DNA from: Fructilactobacillus carniphilus
Lineage (GTDB): Bacteria > Bacillota > Bacilli > Lactobacillales > Lactobacillaceae
Length of the DNA stretch: 64,000 nucleotides
Reading direction: 5' to 3'
Assembly (NCBI RefSeq): GCF_024029675.1
Contig: NZ_CP097121.1
Span: 558,001-622,000, forward strand
Below are positions 17,993-27,853 of this stretch, in pieces. The stretch's first letter is position 1, and each line of letters starts with the position of its first letter. A program made the position numbers and the translations under genes. Under the pieces are notes generated by a model that was not told the DNA's origin, searched no databases, and saw nothing but the letters and a program-made list of their open reading frames with translations.

Positions 17993-18476
17993 GATCACTT
18001 TCTGATGATGAAGCTGTCTCATTTCCCATTAATTCTTGCATTTTAGCATAAAATTCATTCATGTCTTTAAATTGACGGTACACACTGGCAAACCGAATGT
18101 ACGCAATCTCATCCACATCTTTAAGACCGTTCATAACGGATTCCCCAATTGCTTTACTAGAAACTTCATGACTGCCGGTATCTTGATTTTCGATGTTCTG
18201 TTTGGTCTGATTAACGATCTCATTCATTTGCGCCATCGACACCGGCCGTTTTTCACACGAACGAATAATCCCTCGGAGTAATTTATCAGTACTAAATTCT
18301 TCCCGGTCACCGTTCTTCTTAATAACCAGTAACGGAGTAGCTTCAATTGTTTCAAACGTGGTAAACCGATAACCACAGTGCTCACATTCTCGCCGCCGCC
18401 TAATTTCTGTTCCCCCATCTAGGGGACGACTATCAATCACTTTAGACGAAGCTTGGTGACACCTTGGACACTTCAT
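17979..18476 (-). CDS. nrdR: Transcriptional repressor NrdR
   Basis: 165 residues. The N-terminal zinc ribbon is intact (CPRC at 3-6, CEHCGYRF near 31-38), followed by an ATP-cone (LLVIKKNGDREEFSTDKLLRG). NrdR senses ATP/dATP and represses ribonucleotide reductase genes by binding NrdR boxes. The C-terminal tail (ETASSSESDHDDK) overlaps the dnaB start. Ribonucleotide reductase genes are not in the window. Confidence 0.97.
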   Translation of the reverse strand: MKCPRCHQASSKVIDSRPLDGGTEIRRRRECEHCGYRFTTFETIEATPLLVIKKNGDREEFSTDKLLRGIIRSCEKRPVSMAQMNEIVNQTKQNIENQDTGSHEVSSKAIGESVMNGLKDVDEIAYIRFASVYRQFKDMNEFYAKMQELMGNETASSSESDHDDK

Positions 18477-18480
18477 TATT

Positions 18481-19053
18481 TCACCTCAGATTCTCAATAA
18501 AACGCTGGAGTTCTCGACAAAGTTGCTGTTTGCCGTAGGTACTGTCAACGACCTGATCGGCTAAAGCAGCCTTAGTTTGTTGTGACCACTGGGCCCCGAT
18601 TAATCGACTAGCCCAACTAATCGAAACCTGATCCCGCGCAATTAGCCGCTGCATCTGGACCAGGGGGTCACAGGTCACCATTAAAATTAAATCTACGTAA
18701 CTGGTAAACCCGTTTTCAAACAAGGTCGGGGCATCCAGAATCAACCAGTCAGAAGCCGTTGTTTCCGTGATGACCTTTAATAGGGCCGGATTAATAATCC
18801 GAACTAGTTGTTTTAACTGGTGCGGATTATTAAAAACAACGCGACCCAATTTTTGGCGATCAATCTGTCCGTCCGTTTGTACTGCTGAGCCAAAAATGGC
18901 CGTAATTTGTTGAATCACATCATGATCGTAGTCCTCTAACTCATGCGTCAGTTGATCTAAATCCAAAACCGGAAACCCTTGTTCCCGCAAATAAGCAGCT
19001 GCCGTTGATTTACCGGTGGCAATGCCGCCCGTCAATCCAATTATTCTAGTCAC
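18481..19053 (-). CDS. coaE: Dephospho-CoA kinase
   Basis: 190 residues with the P-loop GLTGGIATGKSTAA (6-19), the DLDQLTHEL motif, LVFNNP-like region VVFNNPHQLKQL and LDAPTLFENG. It phosphorylates the 3'-OH of dephospho-CoA, the last step of CoA synthesis. It overlaps mutM by 8 bases and precedes nrdR by 4. Confidence 0.96.
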   Translation of the reverse strand: MTRIIGLTGGIATGKSTAAAYLREQGFPVLDLDQLTHELEDYDHDVIQQITAIFGSAVQTDGQIDRQKLGRVVFNNPHQLKQLVRIINPALLKVITETTASDWLILDAPTLFENGFTSYVDLILMVTCDPLVQMQRLIARDQVSISWASRLIGAQWSQQTKAALADQVVDSTYGKQQLCRELQRFIENLR

Positions 19054-19888
19054 TTAAATCACCATGAACCACTTGGCACTGGGGACAGAAGGTCGTTCCC
19101 CGTTGAGCCACTTTAATTTTTTCCATGGGTGTTCCACATCGTCGGCACGGTTCACCTTTCCGACCATAAGCCTGTAGTTGATTTTGAAATTCGCCGGCTT
19201 CACCAAAGGCGTTCGAATACGAGTGCACCGTGGTTCCATGCCCTTTAATGGCAGCAGCAATTTCTTTAATAATGTTTTGCCGAAGCGTTTCAATCTCTGC
19301 ATCACTAACATAGTTAGTCATTTGCTCTGGATGAATTTTAGACATCCACAGCACCTCGTCACAATAAATGTTACCGAGACCTGCGACTTGGGATTGATCC
19401 AGTAAGAAGGCCTTGATTTTTCGATGGGATTTATGCAGTCGTTCTTTAAGATACGTAAAACTTAAGTCAGCATCCGTTGGTTCGGGACCAATTTTATTTA
19501 ATCCTGATAAATTCATGACCTCGTCATCCTTTACGAGCGCCATTTTTCCAAACATCCGAGTATCCTTGTACCACAACTCGCGGCCATCGTTGAGATGAAA
19601 AACGATATTGGTATGTTTAGGTCGTGGCGATCCCTCTGGCTCAACTTCGTATTTTCCTTCCATCCGCAAGTGCGAAACCAGGGTTAAATCATCACTGAGT
19701 CGAAATAATAAATACTTTCCCCGGCGGTCAATCCGAATAATTTGTTTACCCGCAAGCTCCTTTTCAAAATCAGCAGCAGGGATATTAATCATTTTCGGGT
19801 ACAAGACTTCAACGGATTCAATTGTTGCGCCTTGCACTAATTTAGTTAGTCCGGAACGGACGGTTTCTACTTCTGGTAATTCAGGCAT
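19046..19888 (-). CDS. mutM: Formamidopyrimidine-DNA glycosylase
   Basis: 280 residues. The catalytic N-terminus MPELPEVE (Pro2, Glu3 after Met removal) is present, with RRGKYLLF and the helix-two-turn-helix GLGNIYCDEVLW. The C-terminal zinc finger has all four Cys (CRRCG and CPQC). It removes oxidised guanine from DNA and nicks the backbone. It follows polA by 19 bases, a repair pairing conserved in lactobacilli. Confidence 0.97.
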   Translation of the reverse strand: MPELPEVETVRSGLTKLVQGATIESVEVLYPKMINIPAADFEKELAGKQIIRIDRRGKYLLFRLSDDLTLVSHLRMEGKYEVEPEGSPRPKHTNIVFHLNDGRELWYKDTRMFGKMALVKDDEVMNLSGLNKIGPEPTDADLSFTYLKERLHKSHRKIKAFLLDQSQVAGLGNIYCDEVLWMSKIHPEQMTNYVSDAEIETLRQNIIKEIAAAIKGHGTTVHSYSNAFGEAGEFQNQLQAYGRKGEPCRRCGTPMEKIKVAQRGTTFCPQCQVVHGDLSD

Positions 19889-19907
19889 TTTTCCACCTAC
19901 ATTCGTT

Positions 19908-22595
19908 TTATTTTTTTATATTATACCAATTGTCACCGGAATGACTCTCCACTTTTAACGGAACGTCAAAATTAACGGCCGCTTTTTGGAGCAACGGATC
20001 CGTTTTCATAATCGAATCCATGACCTCCGGCACAATTTTAGCTAACGTTGCAACTTCTGTTTGGGGTGCTTCCAAAATTAACTCATCATGAATTTGCAGC
20101 AACATCCGTGCCTGTAATCCTTCCGTTGCCAACACGTGATTCATGCGAATCATGGCCGCTTTAATGATATCGGCCGCGCTTCCTTGAATGGGAGAATTCA
20201 TCGCGATTCGTTCTGCAAACTGGCGTTGGTGAAAACTCCGGGATGTAATTTCCGGGATGTAACGGCGCCGTTTCGAAATTGTTTCGACATATCCATGCTG
20301 TTTAGCAAACGCCACGCTGTTATCCATGTACTCCTTTACTCCCGGATATTCATGAAAGTACTTATCGATAAAACGCTTGGCTTCCGGATTAGAAATTCCG
20401 GTGTTATGAGCCAATCCGTACGAACTAATTCCATACACAATCCCAAAGTTAACCGCTTTGGCTTGCCGTCTTAGGTTTGCGTCTACGGTCTCCGTTTCGC
20501 CTAGTTCAAAAATGCGACGGGCAGTGACCGCATGGATATCTTCGTCACTAGCAAAGGCTGCTTTCATGTTCTGGTCACCGGAAATGGCGGCCAACACCCG
20601 CAACTCGATTTGGGAGTAATCGGAAGAGAATAAGACCCAGTCCGGATGAGATGGAACAAAGGCTTCACGAATTTTACGTCCTTCTTCCGTCCGCACCGGA
20701 ATGTTTTGTAAGTTGGGATCAACCGAAGACAACCGTCCCGTCTGGGTTAATGTTTGCAGGTAACGAGTGTGCACCTTTTGATCACTAAGGATATCGCTCT
20801 TAATCCCATCAATATAGGTGGAAATTAACTTGGTTAACTGCCGGTAGGCTAAAATCTTTTCGATGATGGGATGTTCGGGAGCTAATTTTTCTAACACGTC
20901 GACCGAGGTTGAATAACCGGTCTTGGTCTTTTTAATTACCGGGAGCTTGAGTTTTTCAAACAGAATTTCTCCCAGCTGCTTCGGAGACCCAATGTTAAAT
21001 TCCTGACCGGCGTCCTGATAAATACCCTGCTGTAATTCCGAAACTCGTTCTTGAAACTTACTCTTTAACTCATCTAGACGCTCTGGATCAACCTTAATTC
21101 CGGTAATTTCCATCTGTGCTAGTACTTCCGATAACGGCAGTTCCATTTCCCGGTATAAATTGGACTGTTGGTGTTCCGTTAGTCCCGTCAACATTTGGTC
21201 CTTTAATGAACTAATCGCTAACGCTTTGCGCACCAAATGGGCATAAAATGCGGGTAACTCCGGTAACTTGAGACTTTTACCTTTCCCATAGACATCTTGA
21301 TCTGGCAAAACTCCTTGATAATCGTGTTGCAGGGCCACCTCGCCCACATCATCAGCGTTATTCAAGGTATTTAACAAATACGAGACCAGCAACATATCAA
21401 AGTCAACGTTTTGTAATCGAACTCCATCCCGCTGCAAAGCGACACGTTGCGCTTTATTATCAAAAACGTTCTTTTTGACGGTAGTACTCTCTAACAATCG
21501 TTTAACGTGCTCATTTTCCACTAAGTCAATGTCATTTGTTACGTACCAGTTCTCTGGAGTCCCTAGTACCAATCCGACTTGATCCGCCACGTGATAATTA
21601 GCCGTCAACATTTCCACGTTAACCGCAATTTCGGTAGTAAACTGATCTAATTCCACTGCATTTTCAGCGGTCAAAATCGTGTATTCTACCTTCGGCAGTT
21701 CTGTAGTTACTGTTTTTTCTGTTCCAGCTTCCGTTAAGAAACTGCGAAAGTTCATTTTTTGGTAAAAATCTTGCAGTGCTGGTTCTTGATCACCCAAATA
21801 TTTCATGTCGGATAAGCCCACCGTGAGGGGCGCATCGCGCTTAATGGTTGCTAGTTCCTTAGATAAAAAGGCTTGTTTTTGGTCCTGTACCAGGTGTTCC
21901 TTTAATTTTTTTCCAGAAACCTCGTCTAGGTGTTGATACAGGTTCTCAATCGTCCCAAACTGCTTCACTAATTTAAGCGCCGTTTTGGGTCCAACCTTTT
22001 CTACTCCCGGATAATTATCAGAGGTATCTCCTTGCAACCCTTTCACATCCACAATTTGAGCAGGCTTAATTCCCATCGTTGCTTCCACGTACTCAGGAGT
22101 GTAAGCTTCGATGTCACTAACTCCCTTTTTTGAAACTTTTACAGTGGTTTGTTTCGAACAAAGTTGGGTTAAATCCCGATCGCCGGTCACAACCGTTACC
22201 TCATATCCAGCTGCTTCCGCCTGTTTGGCAGTGGTCCCGATGATATCATCAGCTTCAAAGTTATCGAGTTCGTAGGTCTTAATGCCGCGAGCCTTCAATA
22301 AATCCATCACATACGGAAACTGTTCTCGCAATTCTTCCGGCATTTTATCCCGGCCACCCTTGTACTCGTCATACATTTTAGTCCGAAAGGTAGTTTGACC
22401 AGCATCAAACGCCGCTAAGACTGCATCAGGTTGCACTCGAGCTAACATGTCATTTAACATCCGGTTAAATCCATACAATGCATTCGTATGGAGTCCCTCT
22501 TGATTAGTAAAGCGGTCTAACGATTGATAGAGAGCAAAAAAAGCCTTATAAAATAAGGAATTGCCGTCAATTAATAATATCTTTTTGACACCCAT
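19908..22595 (-). CDS. polA: DNA polymerase I
   Basis: 895 residues. The 5'-nuclease domain is at about 1-290 ([44 protein letters not shown]). The middle domain is probably a degenerate 3'-5' exonuclease, as its Asp/Glu triad is not evident. The polymerase domain contains SSDYSQIELRVLA (motif A), RRQAKAVNFGIVYG (motif B) and LLQIHDELILE (motif C). It joins Okazaki fragments and fills repair gaps. It is first in a run polA-mutM-coaE-nrdR-dnaB-dnaI. Confidence 0.98.
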   Translation of the reverse strand: MGVKKILLIDGNSLFYKAFFALYQSLDRFTNQEGLHTNALYGFNRMLNDMLARVQPDAVLAAFDAGQTTFRTKMYDEYKGGRDKMPEELREQFPYVMDLLKARGIKTYELDNFEADDIIGTTAKQAEAAGYEVTVVTGDRDLTQLCSKQTTVKVSKKGVSDIEAYTPEYVEATMGIKPAQIVDVKGLQGDTSDNYPGVEKVGPKTALKLVKQFGTIENLYQHLDEVSGKKLKEHLVQDQKQAFLSKELATIKRDAPLTVGLSDMKYLGDQEPALQDFYQKMNFRSFLTEAGTEKTVTTELPKVEYTILTAENAVELDQFTTEIAVNVEMLTANYHVADQVGLVLGTPENWYVTNDIDLVENEHVKRLLESTTVKKNVFDNKAQRVALQRDGVRLQNVDFDMLLVSYLLNTLNNADDVGEVALQHDYQGVLPDQDVYGKGKSLKLPELPAFYAHLVRKALAISSLKDQMLTGLTEHQQSNLYREMELPLSEVLAQMEITGIKVDPERLDELKSKFQERVSELQQGIYQDAGQEFNIGSPKQLGEILFEKLKLPVIKKTKTGYSTSVDVLEKLAPEHPIIEKILAYRQLTKLISTYIDGIKSDILSDQKVHTRYLQTLTQTGRLSSVDPNLQNIPVRTEEGRKIREAFVPSHPDWVLFSSDYSQIELRVLAAISGDQNMKAAFASDEDIHAVTARRIFELGETETVDANLRRQAKAVNFGIVYGISSYGLAHNTGISNPEAKRFIDKYFHEYPGVKEYMDNSVAFAKQHGYVETISKRRRYIPEITSRSFHQRQFAERIAMNSPIQGSAADIIKAAMIRMNHVLATEGLQARMLLQIHDELILEAPQTEVATLAKIVPEVMDSIMKTDPLLQKAAVNFDVPLKVESHSGDNWYNIKK

Positions 22596-22642
22596 CTAAA
22601 CTTCCTCCGTTATTTTAACTTCATTTTACCTGATTAATTATG

Positions 22643-22677
22643 CGAAAAAAAGCATGACTACCCGCCATGCTTTTTTG
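22643..22677 (-). terminator. Terminator after murC
   Basis: Minus-strand AAAAAAGCATG-GCGGGTAGT-CATGCTTTTTTT between murC and polA. Confidence 0.9.
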
Positions 22678-24027
22678 CTAATTAACCTTTTTACTCAAAT
22701 GACTCAGTAAATCTTCGTAAGTACGTTCGTACTTCTGGATGTCTCCCGCTCCCATAAAGATTACGACGTCATCATGAAAGTCCAAAAGTGGTGACATATT
22801 GTCTTCAGTAATCAGAGCACTACCAGGAATCTTATCAACTAAGTCCTGGCTAGAGACATCACCAGATTTTTCGCGAGGGGAGCCATAAATCTTGGTGACG
22901 TACACTTGATCCGCTTTTCCCAACGTGTCAGCAAAGTCATCCAGGTACGCAATGGTCCGACTAAAGGTGTGTGGTTGAAAAACCACCACAATCTTTTTAT
23001 TGGGATATTCTTGTCGAGCAGCGTCTAAAGTAGCCCGAATCTCTGAAGGATGGTGGGCGTAGTCATCAATAATGGTCATGTCGTTCACCTTCACCTGGGC
23101 AAACCGCCGTTTAACCCCCTTGAAAGTCATCAATTCGCGGCGAATTTCCGCTAAATCAACCTCTTCAAAGTAAGAAACTGCGATTACAGCGAGTGCGTTT
23201 AACACGTTATGCTCCCCAAATAGGGGAATTTCAAAGCGACCTAAGTCCCGACCTCGAAAGACAACGTTAAAGGTTGAACCGGTAGTCGTCCGTTTTACAT
23301 CAAGGGCACGAAAATCATCATTTTCTCCCGTTCCATAGTAGTAAACAGGAACATCTACTTTCAACTTACGTAAATAGGGATCATCCCCCCACGCAAAAAT
23401 GCCCTTTTTAACGTGACTAGCAAAAGTTTGAAAGGCATCAAACACATCATCAATTCCGGTATAGTAATCTGGATGATCAAAATCAATGTTAGTCATAATG
23501 GCATAGTCAGGGTAAGTTGGCATAAAATGGCGTCGGTATTCGTCTGCTTCATAAACAAAAAAACGAGCATCGGGAACCGCATTCCCTGATCCATCTCCGA
23601 TTAAATAATCAGTTGGAGCAATTCCACTCAACACGTGGGCTAACAATCCCGTCGTGCTGGTTTTTCCGTGCGCACCACAAACTGCGATGCTGGTATACCC
23701 CTTAATTAATTGACCTAAAAATTCAGGGTAGCGGTAAATCGGTAGGCCTAATTCTTTGGCTCGTAAGACCTCTGGTTGATCATCCTTAAACGCATTCCCG
23801 ACGACCAATGCCATGCCCGGTTTAATGTTATCTGGATTAAAGGAGTGAATCGGAATGCCGGCATCTTCTAACCCCTTTTGGGTAAAAGTATATTTGTCAA
23901 TGTCTGATCCTTCAACCTGAAAACCCATGTCCTTCACTACGAGGGCCATTGCACTCATTCCGGTTCCCTTAATCCCCACAAAGTAATAAGTTAACTCCTT
24001 GGTTAACTTTGGTTCTGCTTCTGTCAT
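22678..24027 (-). CDS. murC: UDP-N-acetylmuramate-L-alanine ligase
   Basis: 449 residues. [19 protein letters not shown] forms the N-terminal nucleotide-sugar site; [17 protein letters not shown] is the ATP P-loop; [10 protein letters not shown] and [11 protein letters not shown] mark the C-terminal domain. It adds L-Ala to UDP-MurNAc, the first peptide step in peptidoglycan precursor synthesis. It lies 33 bases after the SftA-like gene, the same neighbourhood as in B. subtilis (ytpS-murC). Confidence 0.97.
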   Translation of the reverse strand: MTEAEPKLTKELTYYFVGIKGTGMSAMALVVKDMGFQVEGSDIDKYTFTQKGLEDAGIPIHSFNPDNIKPGMALVVGNAFKDDQPEVLRAKELGLPIYRYPEFLGQLIKGYTSIAVCGAHGKTSTTGLLAHVLSGIAPTDYLIGDGSGNAVPDARFFVYEADEYRRHFMPTYPDYAIMTNIDFDHPDYYTGIDDVFDAFQTFASHVKKGIFAWGDDPYLRKLKVDVPVYYYGTGENDDFRALDVKRTTTGSTFNVVFRGRDLGRFEIPLFGEHNVLNALAVIAVSYFEEVDLAEIRRELMTFKGVKRRFAQVKVNDMTIIDDYAHHPSEIRATLDAARQEYPNKKIVVVFQPHTFSRTIAYLDDFADTLGKADQVYVTKIYGSPREKSGDVSSQDLVDKIPGSALITEDNMSPLLDFHDDVVIFMGAGDIQKYERTYEDLLSHLSKKVN

Positions 24028-24060
24028 AATTTTTAAACTGGTTCCCTTCTATGTTGTTAG

Positions 24061-26412
24061 TTAGAGGTTAAGTTGTGCATACTGCTCTTTAGTTAGATAA
24101 ATTTCTCGCGGCTTGGATCCCTGTTGCCCAGAAATAAAATTATGCTGTTCTAGGTCGTCAATGATACTAGCGGCACGGTTATACCCAATCGAAAAGACTC
24201 GTTGCAATTTCGAGGTTGACACATTCTCTTCTCCAGCAATGTACTCTAAAACCGAATTCCATAGTTCATCATGGGTGGCGGCTTGATTAGCACTCTTTAA
24301 GAGGCCAGCTGGTTGAAACTCATAGTGAGCTGGTCCCTGCGTTCGAACGAAATCGGTCACCTTTTCAACTTCCTCACTGGTTACAAACGCCCCTTGTAGT
24401 CGTTCTGGTTTATTTGCACCATTACCAAGATACAACATATCACCCTTCCCTAACAAGCGTTCAGCGCCAGCTTGATCAATAATTGTGCGGGAATCAACTT
24501 GACTAGAAACCATAAAAGCCACTCGGGTCGGAATGTTATTTTTAATGGTTCCCGTCACAATGTCTACACTAGGACGCTGCGTGGCCACCACCAAATGAAT
24601 TCCGGCGGCCCGGGCTTTTTGAGTAATTCGGACAATGTAATCCTGAACCTCGTTGGCAGATGTCATCATCAAATCGGCCAATTCGTCGATTACAACCAAG
24701 ATATATGGTAACCGATCGGCAGCATGGTCTGTCTTTTGTGCTTGCCGATTATACTGCTCAATGTTTCTAACCCCAGCGGCCGTTAGTCGTTCGTAACGGC
24801 GATCCATTTCCTCTGTAACCCATTTTAAAGCGGCTGCAGCCTCTTGCGGTTGCGAAATTACTGGAGCCAGCAAGTGCGGAATTTCATTGTAGGGAGCCAA
24901 TTCGACGGCTTTCGGATCAATTAAAATCATCCGCAAATCGCGGGGGGTGGCATGGTACAGCAACGATAACAACAAACTATTAATAAAGACACTTTTCCCT
25001 GAACCAGTGGCCCCGGCAATCAAGGCGTGCGGCATCTTTTTCAAATCAGCCATCACCGGTTGTCCTTCGATGTTCATCCCCATAGCAATTTCGGTTTTGA
25101 CCGTGTCCGTTTGAAAATGCTGATCCGCTAAAATTTCCCGTAACATGACCGGATGTGGCTTCGGGTTCGGAATTTCAATTCCTACCGTGGAGCGTCCTGG
25201 AATGGGTGCTTCAATCCGAATGTCTTTTGCTGCTAAGGCTAGTTTCAAATCATCATTCAGGTTGGTAACCTTACTAACTTTAACTCCCAGTGCCAGCTTG
25301 ACTTGAAATTGAGTAACCGTCGGACCATTTGTCCAATCAACCACATGACCATCAACGTTAAAGGCCTGCAAAGTATCATCGAGTTTTTCGGCTTGATCAG
25401 CAATCCAGTTATCTAAGTCGGCTTCATCGACCTGGACTGATGGCTTTAATAGCTCTAATTGCGGAAAGTGGTATCCCATTTGTTCATCAGAAACAGTTTG
25501 ATCGTCAGTGGTCATCATCGTGCTAGTGGATAACGAATCTGATTGTTCTAATGATTCTGAAGCACTGGCACTAGTTTCCGGTTGCTGGTCTAGCTTACCT
25601 AGCGGTTCTGGTTCGGAATGAGCAGCCGCTGTTTTAGATGTAACTTCAGTTGAAATTCCAGAATCTTTTCCCGCAGCTGTCGTTGCTTGTGATGCTGGTT
25701 TCATCTGAGGAACATTGTCCCTTTCAAATAAACTTAAGTGGTCGGCCTGTCCCCGTTCGGCCTGCAAAATATCTGCTAATGAATGACCTAATCCCTTGCT
25801 ATGATCAAGTTTAACAGCTCTTGATTGATAGTTATCCACAGTGTTTTCATTTTTGTTTTCATTTTGTGAATCAACTGATGAGGATGTTGCAGCTTCGTTG
25901 TTTGGTTGTTCAGTAACCATCAACGTGGTGGAGGTTGATTGAGCTGGCTCGGTAACTGTCGAAATGGCAATCTCTGGCTCAGCAATCGAATCTTCTCCCT
26001 GAGCAGTTGCCAATAAAATCAAATCTTCAGGATTTGATTCTAGCGCCGTAATCGCCCGTTGGTAATTCCGATTAAACTCAGTTCGTTGAGAACTGTAAAA
26101 AGCAGCCTTATCAGGCACAAACTGGGGCTGAAAGGCGCGTGTCTTTTCCACTAGGTTAGCTGGATGCGACTGCTGCTGGCGCTCGGTTTGCAGTTGAGAC
26201 ACCGTCTGCTTCTTTTTTTTAGATTGATCAATTTTAGAAGTTCCAGCAGATTTGGTTGTGATTGCCCGTTCCTGCTGTCTGATTACTGGTGCAGACCAAT
26301 CGGAACGTTCAGAATTATTGGGATCAAAAATAGGAGCTTTAATCCCAAGACTTTTCCGTTCTACATAAAACTTCCGAAAAAAAGCGGGACCATCGTAATG
26401 ATTCATTGTCAT
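24061..26412 (-). CDS. sftA: Soluble FtsK/SpoIIIE-type DNA translocase (SftA-like)
   Basis: 783 residues. The N-terminal third is low-complexity and Ser/Thr/Gln rich, with no membrane helix. Then come the alpha domain, the motor with Walker A AGATGSGKSVFINSL and Walker B ILVVIDELADLM, and a C-terminal gamma winged helix (LQRVFSIGYNRAASIIDDLE). FtsK-type motors clear DNA from the division septum. Lack of the four N-terminal membrane helices and the neighbours ytpR and murC match B. subtilis SftA. The better-spaced start may be the ATG two codons in (MNHYDG). Confidence 0.9.
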   Translation of the reverse strand: MTMNHYDGPAFFRKFYVERKSLGIKAPIFDPNNSERSDWSAPVIRQQERAITTKSAGTSKIDQSKKKKQTVSQLQTERQQQSHPANLVEKTRAFQPQFVPDKAAFYSSQRTEFNRNYQRAITALESNPEDLILLATAQGEDSIAEPEIAISTVTEPAQSTSTTLMVTEQPNNEAATSSSVDSQNENKNENTVDNYQSRAVKLDHSKGLGHSLADILQAERGQADHLSLFERDNVPQMKPASQATTAAGKDSGISTEVTSKTAAAHSEPEPLGKLDQQPETSASASESLEQSDSLSTSTMMTTDDQTVSDEQMGYHFPQLELLKPSVQVDEADLDNWIADQAEKLDDTLQAFNVDGHVVDWTNGPTVTQFQVKLALGVKVSKVTNLNDDLKLALAAKDIRIEAPIPGRSTVGIEIPNPKPHPVMLREILADQHFQTDTVKTEIAMGMNIEGQPVMADLKKMPHALIAGATGSGKSVFINSLLLSLLYHATPRDLRMILIDPKAVELAPYNEIPHLLAPVISQPQEAAAALKWVTEEMDRRYERLTAAGVRNIEQYNRQAQKTDHAADRLPYILVVIDELADLMMTSANEVQDYIVRITQKARAAGIHLVVATQRPSVDIVTGTIKNNIPTRVAFMVSSQVDSRTIIDQAGAERLLGKGDMLYLGNGANKPERLQGAFVTSEEVEKVTDFVRTQGPAHYEFQPAGLLKSANQAATHDELWNSVLEYIAGEENVSTSKLQRVFSIGYNRAASIIDDLEQHNFISGQQGSKPREIYLTKEQYAQLNL

Positions 26413-26439
26413 TCCCTTTCATTCTCCTTTTTTAGTACA

Positions 26440-26475
26440 AAAAAGCGAATAGAGACTATTCGCTAAAAAAGGGTT
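26440..26475 (-). terminator. Terminator between ytpR and sftA
   Basis: Minus-strand TTTTTTAGCGAATAG-TCT-CTATTCGCTTTTTT. The left arm lies at the end of the ytpR reading frame. Confidence 0.85.
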
Positions 26476-27092
26476 TGCGCTTGTTTAAAATCAAATGGTT
26501 GCCCAACCTCGTATCCATCCGGGAGAATCAATGCTCCGGGTTTATCTGGTGCATTTGGAATCCGTAATTCTCGTCCCGAACAAATCATGCCATCACTTTC
26601 AACGTCTTTTAAGGTGCTGGGCCAAATCATTAAACCATCTGGCATCATAGCTCCAACTTCAGCCACGACCACCTTAATTCCCTCCTGCATGTTCGGAGAA
26701 CCACTCACAATTTGTAACGTCCGTCCGGCTTCAACTTCAGTTGTAGTGATGTGCAAGTGTGATGATTTGGGGTGTTCTTTCATTTCTTTGACGTAACCCA
26801 CGATAAATTTCGAAGTTTCCGTTTCTGGTAAATTTGCTTCAAAACCAGCTGCTTGCAATTGTTGGTTAAGCTGTTGTACCTCTTCTGGTGTCAAATCAAC
26901 CTGCCCATTTTGGTCAGCTAATTCTGGCAAAAGTGCTTGAGCTGCAAAAAAATTATAGCCAATTACATTTCCATTTTGATCTTTAATTTCAACGATTTGA
27001 TCACGTTGGTCAACCTGTTGGGGACCATTATCAGGTCCCAAAACAACTACCAGAACGTCACCAATTTGTGCGGGGTTATAACTTGCAATCAT
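26463..27092 (-). CDS. ytpR: YtpR family tRNA-binding domain protein
   Basis: 209 residues. An N-terminal YtpR-specific part (MIASYNPAQIGDVLVVVLG) is followed by an EMAP/PheT-type OB fold: FIVGYVKEMKEHPKSSHLHI, GRTLQIVSGSPNM and PDGLMIWPSTLKDVESDGMI. This fold binds tRNA in PheT and MetRS; the role of free YtpR is unclear. It sits between the thioredoxin-like gene and sftA, the B. subtilis ytpP-ytpR-ytpS order. Confidence 0.9.
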   Translation of the reverse strand: MIASYNPAQIGDVLVVVLGPDNGPQQVDQRDQIVEIKDQNGNVIGYNFFAAQALLPELADQNGQVDLTPEEVQQLNQQLQAAGFEANLPETETSKFIVGYVKEMKEHPKSSHLHITTTEVEAGRTLQIVSGSPNMQEGIKVVVAEVGAMMPDGLMIWPSTLKDVESDGMICSGRELRIPNAPDKPGALILPDGYEVGQPFDFKQAQTLF

Positions 27093-27108
27093 GTTCTTTT
27101 ACTCCTGT

Positions 27109-27435
27109 TTATTTTGCTGGTAAACTTTTAATGAACGTTTCAACTTCAGCTTGGGTTTTTCTAGCTTTGTTAACGAGCCGGCCAATTTCAGTGCCATGAT
27201 CGTAAGCGATGAAGCTAGGAATTCCAAACACGTCTAATTCTTTACATAAATCGATGTTATCATCCCGATCAACCTTAATAAAGGTGTATTCAGGAAAGTT
27301 CTTTTCAATGAGAGGCATGAACGGTTTAATAAAATTACAGTCTGGACACCAACCAGCGGTAAAAAAGAGGATGTACTTACCATCCTGGAGGTGAGCTTCA
27401 AGTTGCGTTTGATTCATGATTGGTAATTCTTCCAT
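27109..27435 (-). CDS. ytpP: Thioredoxin-family protein (YtpP type)
   Basis: 108 residues with a thioredoxin fold. The active site is GWCPDC in ILFFTAGWCPDCNFIKPFM, and the cis-Pro loop is FGIPSFIAYDHG. The CPDC centre differs from the usual CGPC, so redox potential and substrate may differ. It lies directly upstream of ytpR. The true start may be the second Met (MNQTQLEAHL). Confidence 0.88.
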   Translation of the reverse strand: MEELPIMNQTQLEAHLQDGKYILFFTAGWCPDCNFIKPFMPLIEKNFPEYTFIKVDRDDNIDLCKELDVFGIPSFIAYDHGTEIGRLVNKARKTQAEVETFIKSLPAK

Positions 27436-27532
27436 AATAAATACTCCTATTTAATTTTTGATGATTATAACCCGTGAACAATTAAAATGTTATATAATTA
27501 AAAGGATAAAAGCAAAAGAAAGGATTTTAAAA

Positions 27533-27853
27533 ATGGCTAAGCATAAATATCTAGTTCCCACCACCTTGCTCTCATTAGTTGGGACCGCTGCCTACGTTTT
27601 CACTAAGAAACGCAGACGAGCTCAACAAATCGCCATTCAAGACGGATTAACCGAAGCAATTGCTGCTGAATTTGGCGACCAAGATTTTAGTGGTTACTGG
27701 ATTGATTTTGATAATCACGCCGGCTTGGAATATGAGTGTGGGGTTAGTTTTATCAATCAAGAAACTGGTTTAAAGGAATCATACTCATTTCTCTACAATC
27801 CAGATGAACAGGAACTATACCGCATTAAACCTCTCTCAGATCAAATTAATTAA
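27533..27853 (+). CDS. Hypothetical protein with N-terminal membrane anchor
   Basis: 106 residues from the ATG at 27533, preceded by AAAGGA with good spacing; the frame opens further upstream but without a ribosome site. A hydrophobic segment (YLVPTTLLSLVGTAAYVF, about 5-22) is followed by KKRRR, suggesting a single anchor with the rest in the cytosol. The remainder is acidic (FGDQDFSGYWIDFDNHAGL). Not recognised. It stands alone between two minus-strand genes, and its stop region overlaps the trmB stop. Confidence 0.7.
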   Translation: MAKHKYLVPTTLLSLVGTAAYVFTKKRRRAQQIAIQDGLTEAIAAEFGDQDFSGYWIDFDNHAGLEYECGVSFINQETGLKESYSFLYNPDEQELYRIKPLSDQIN

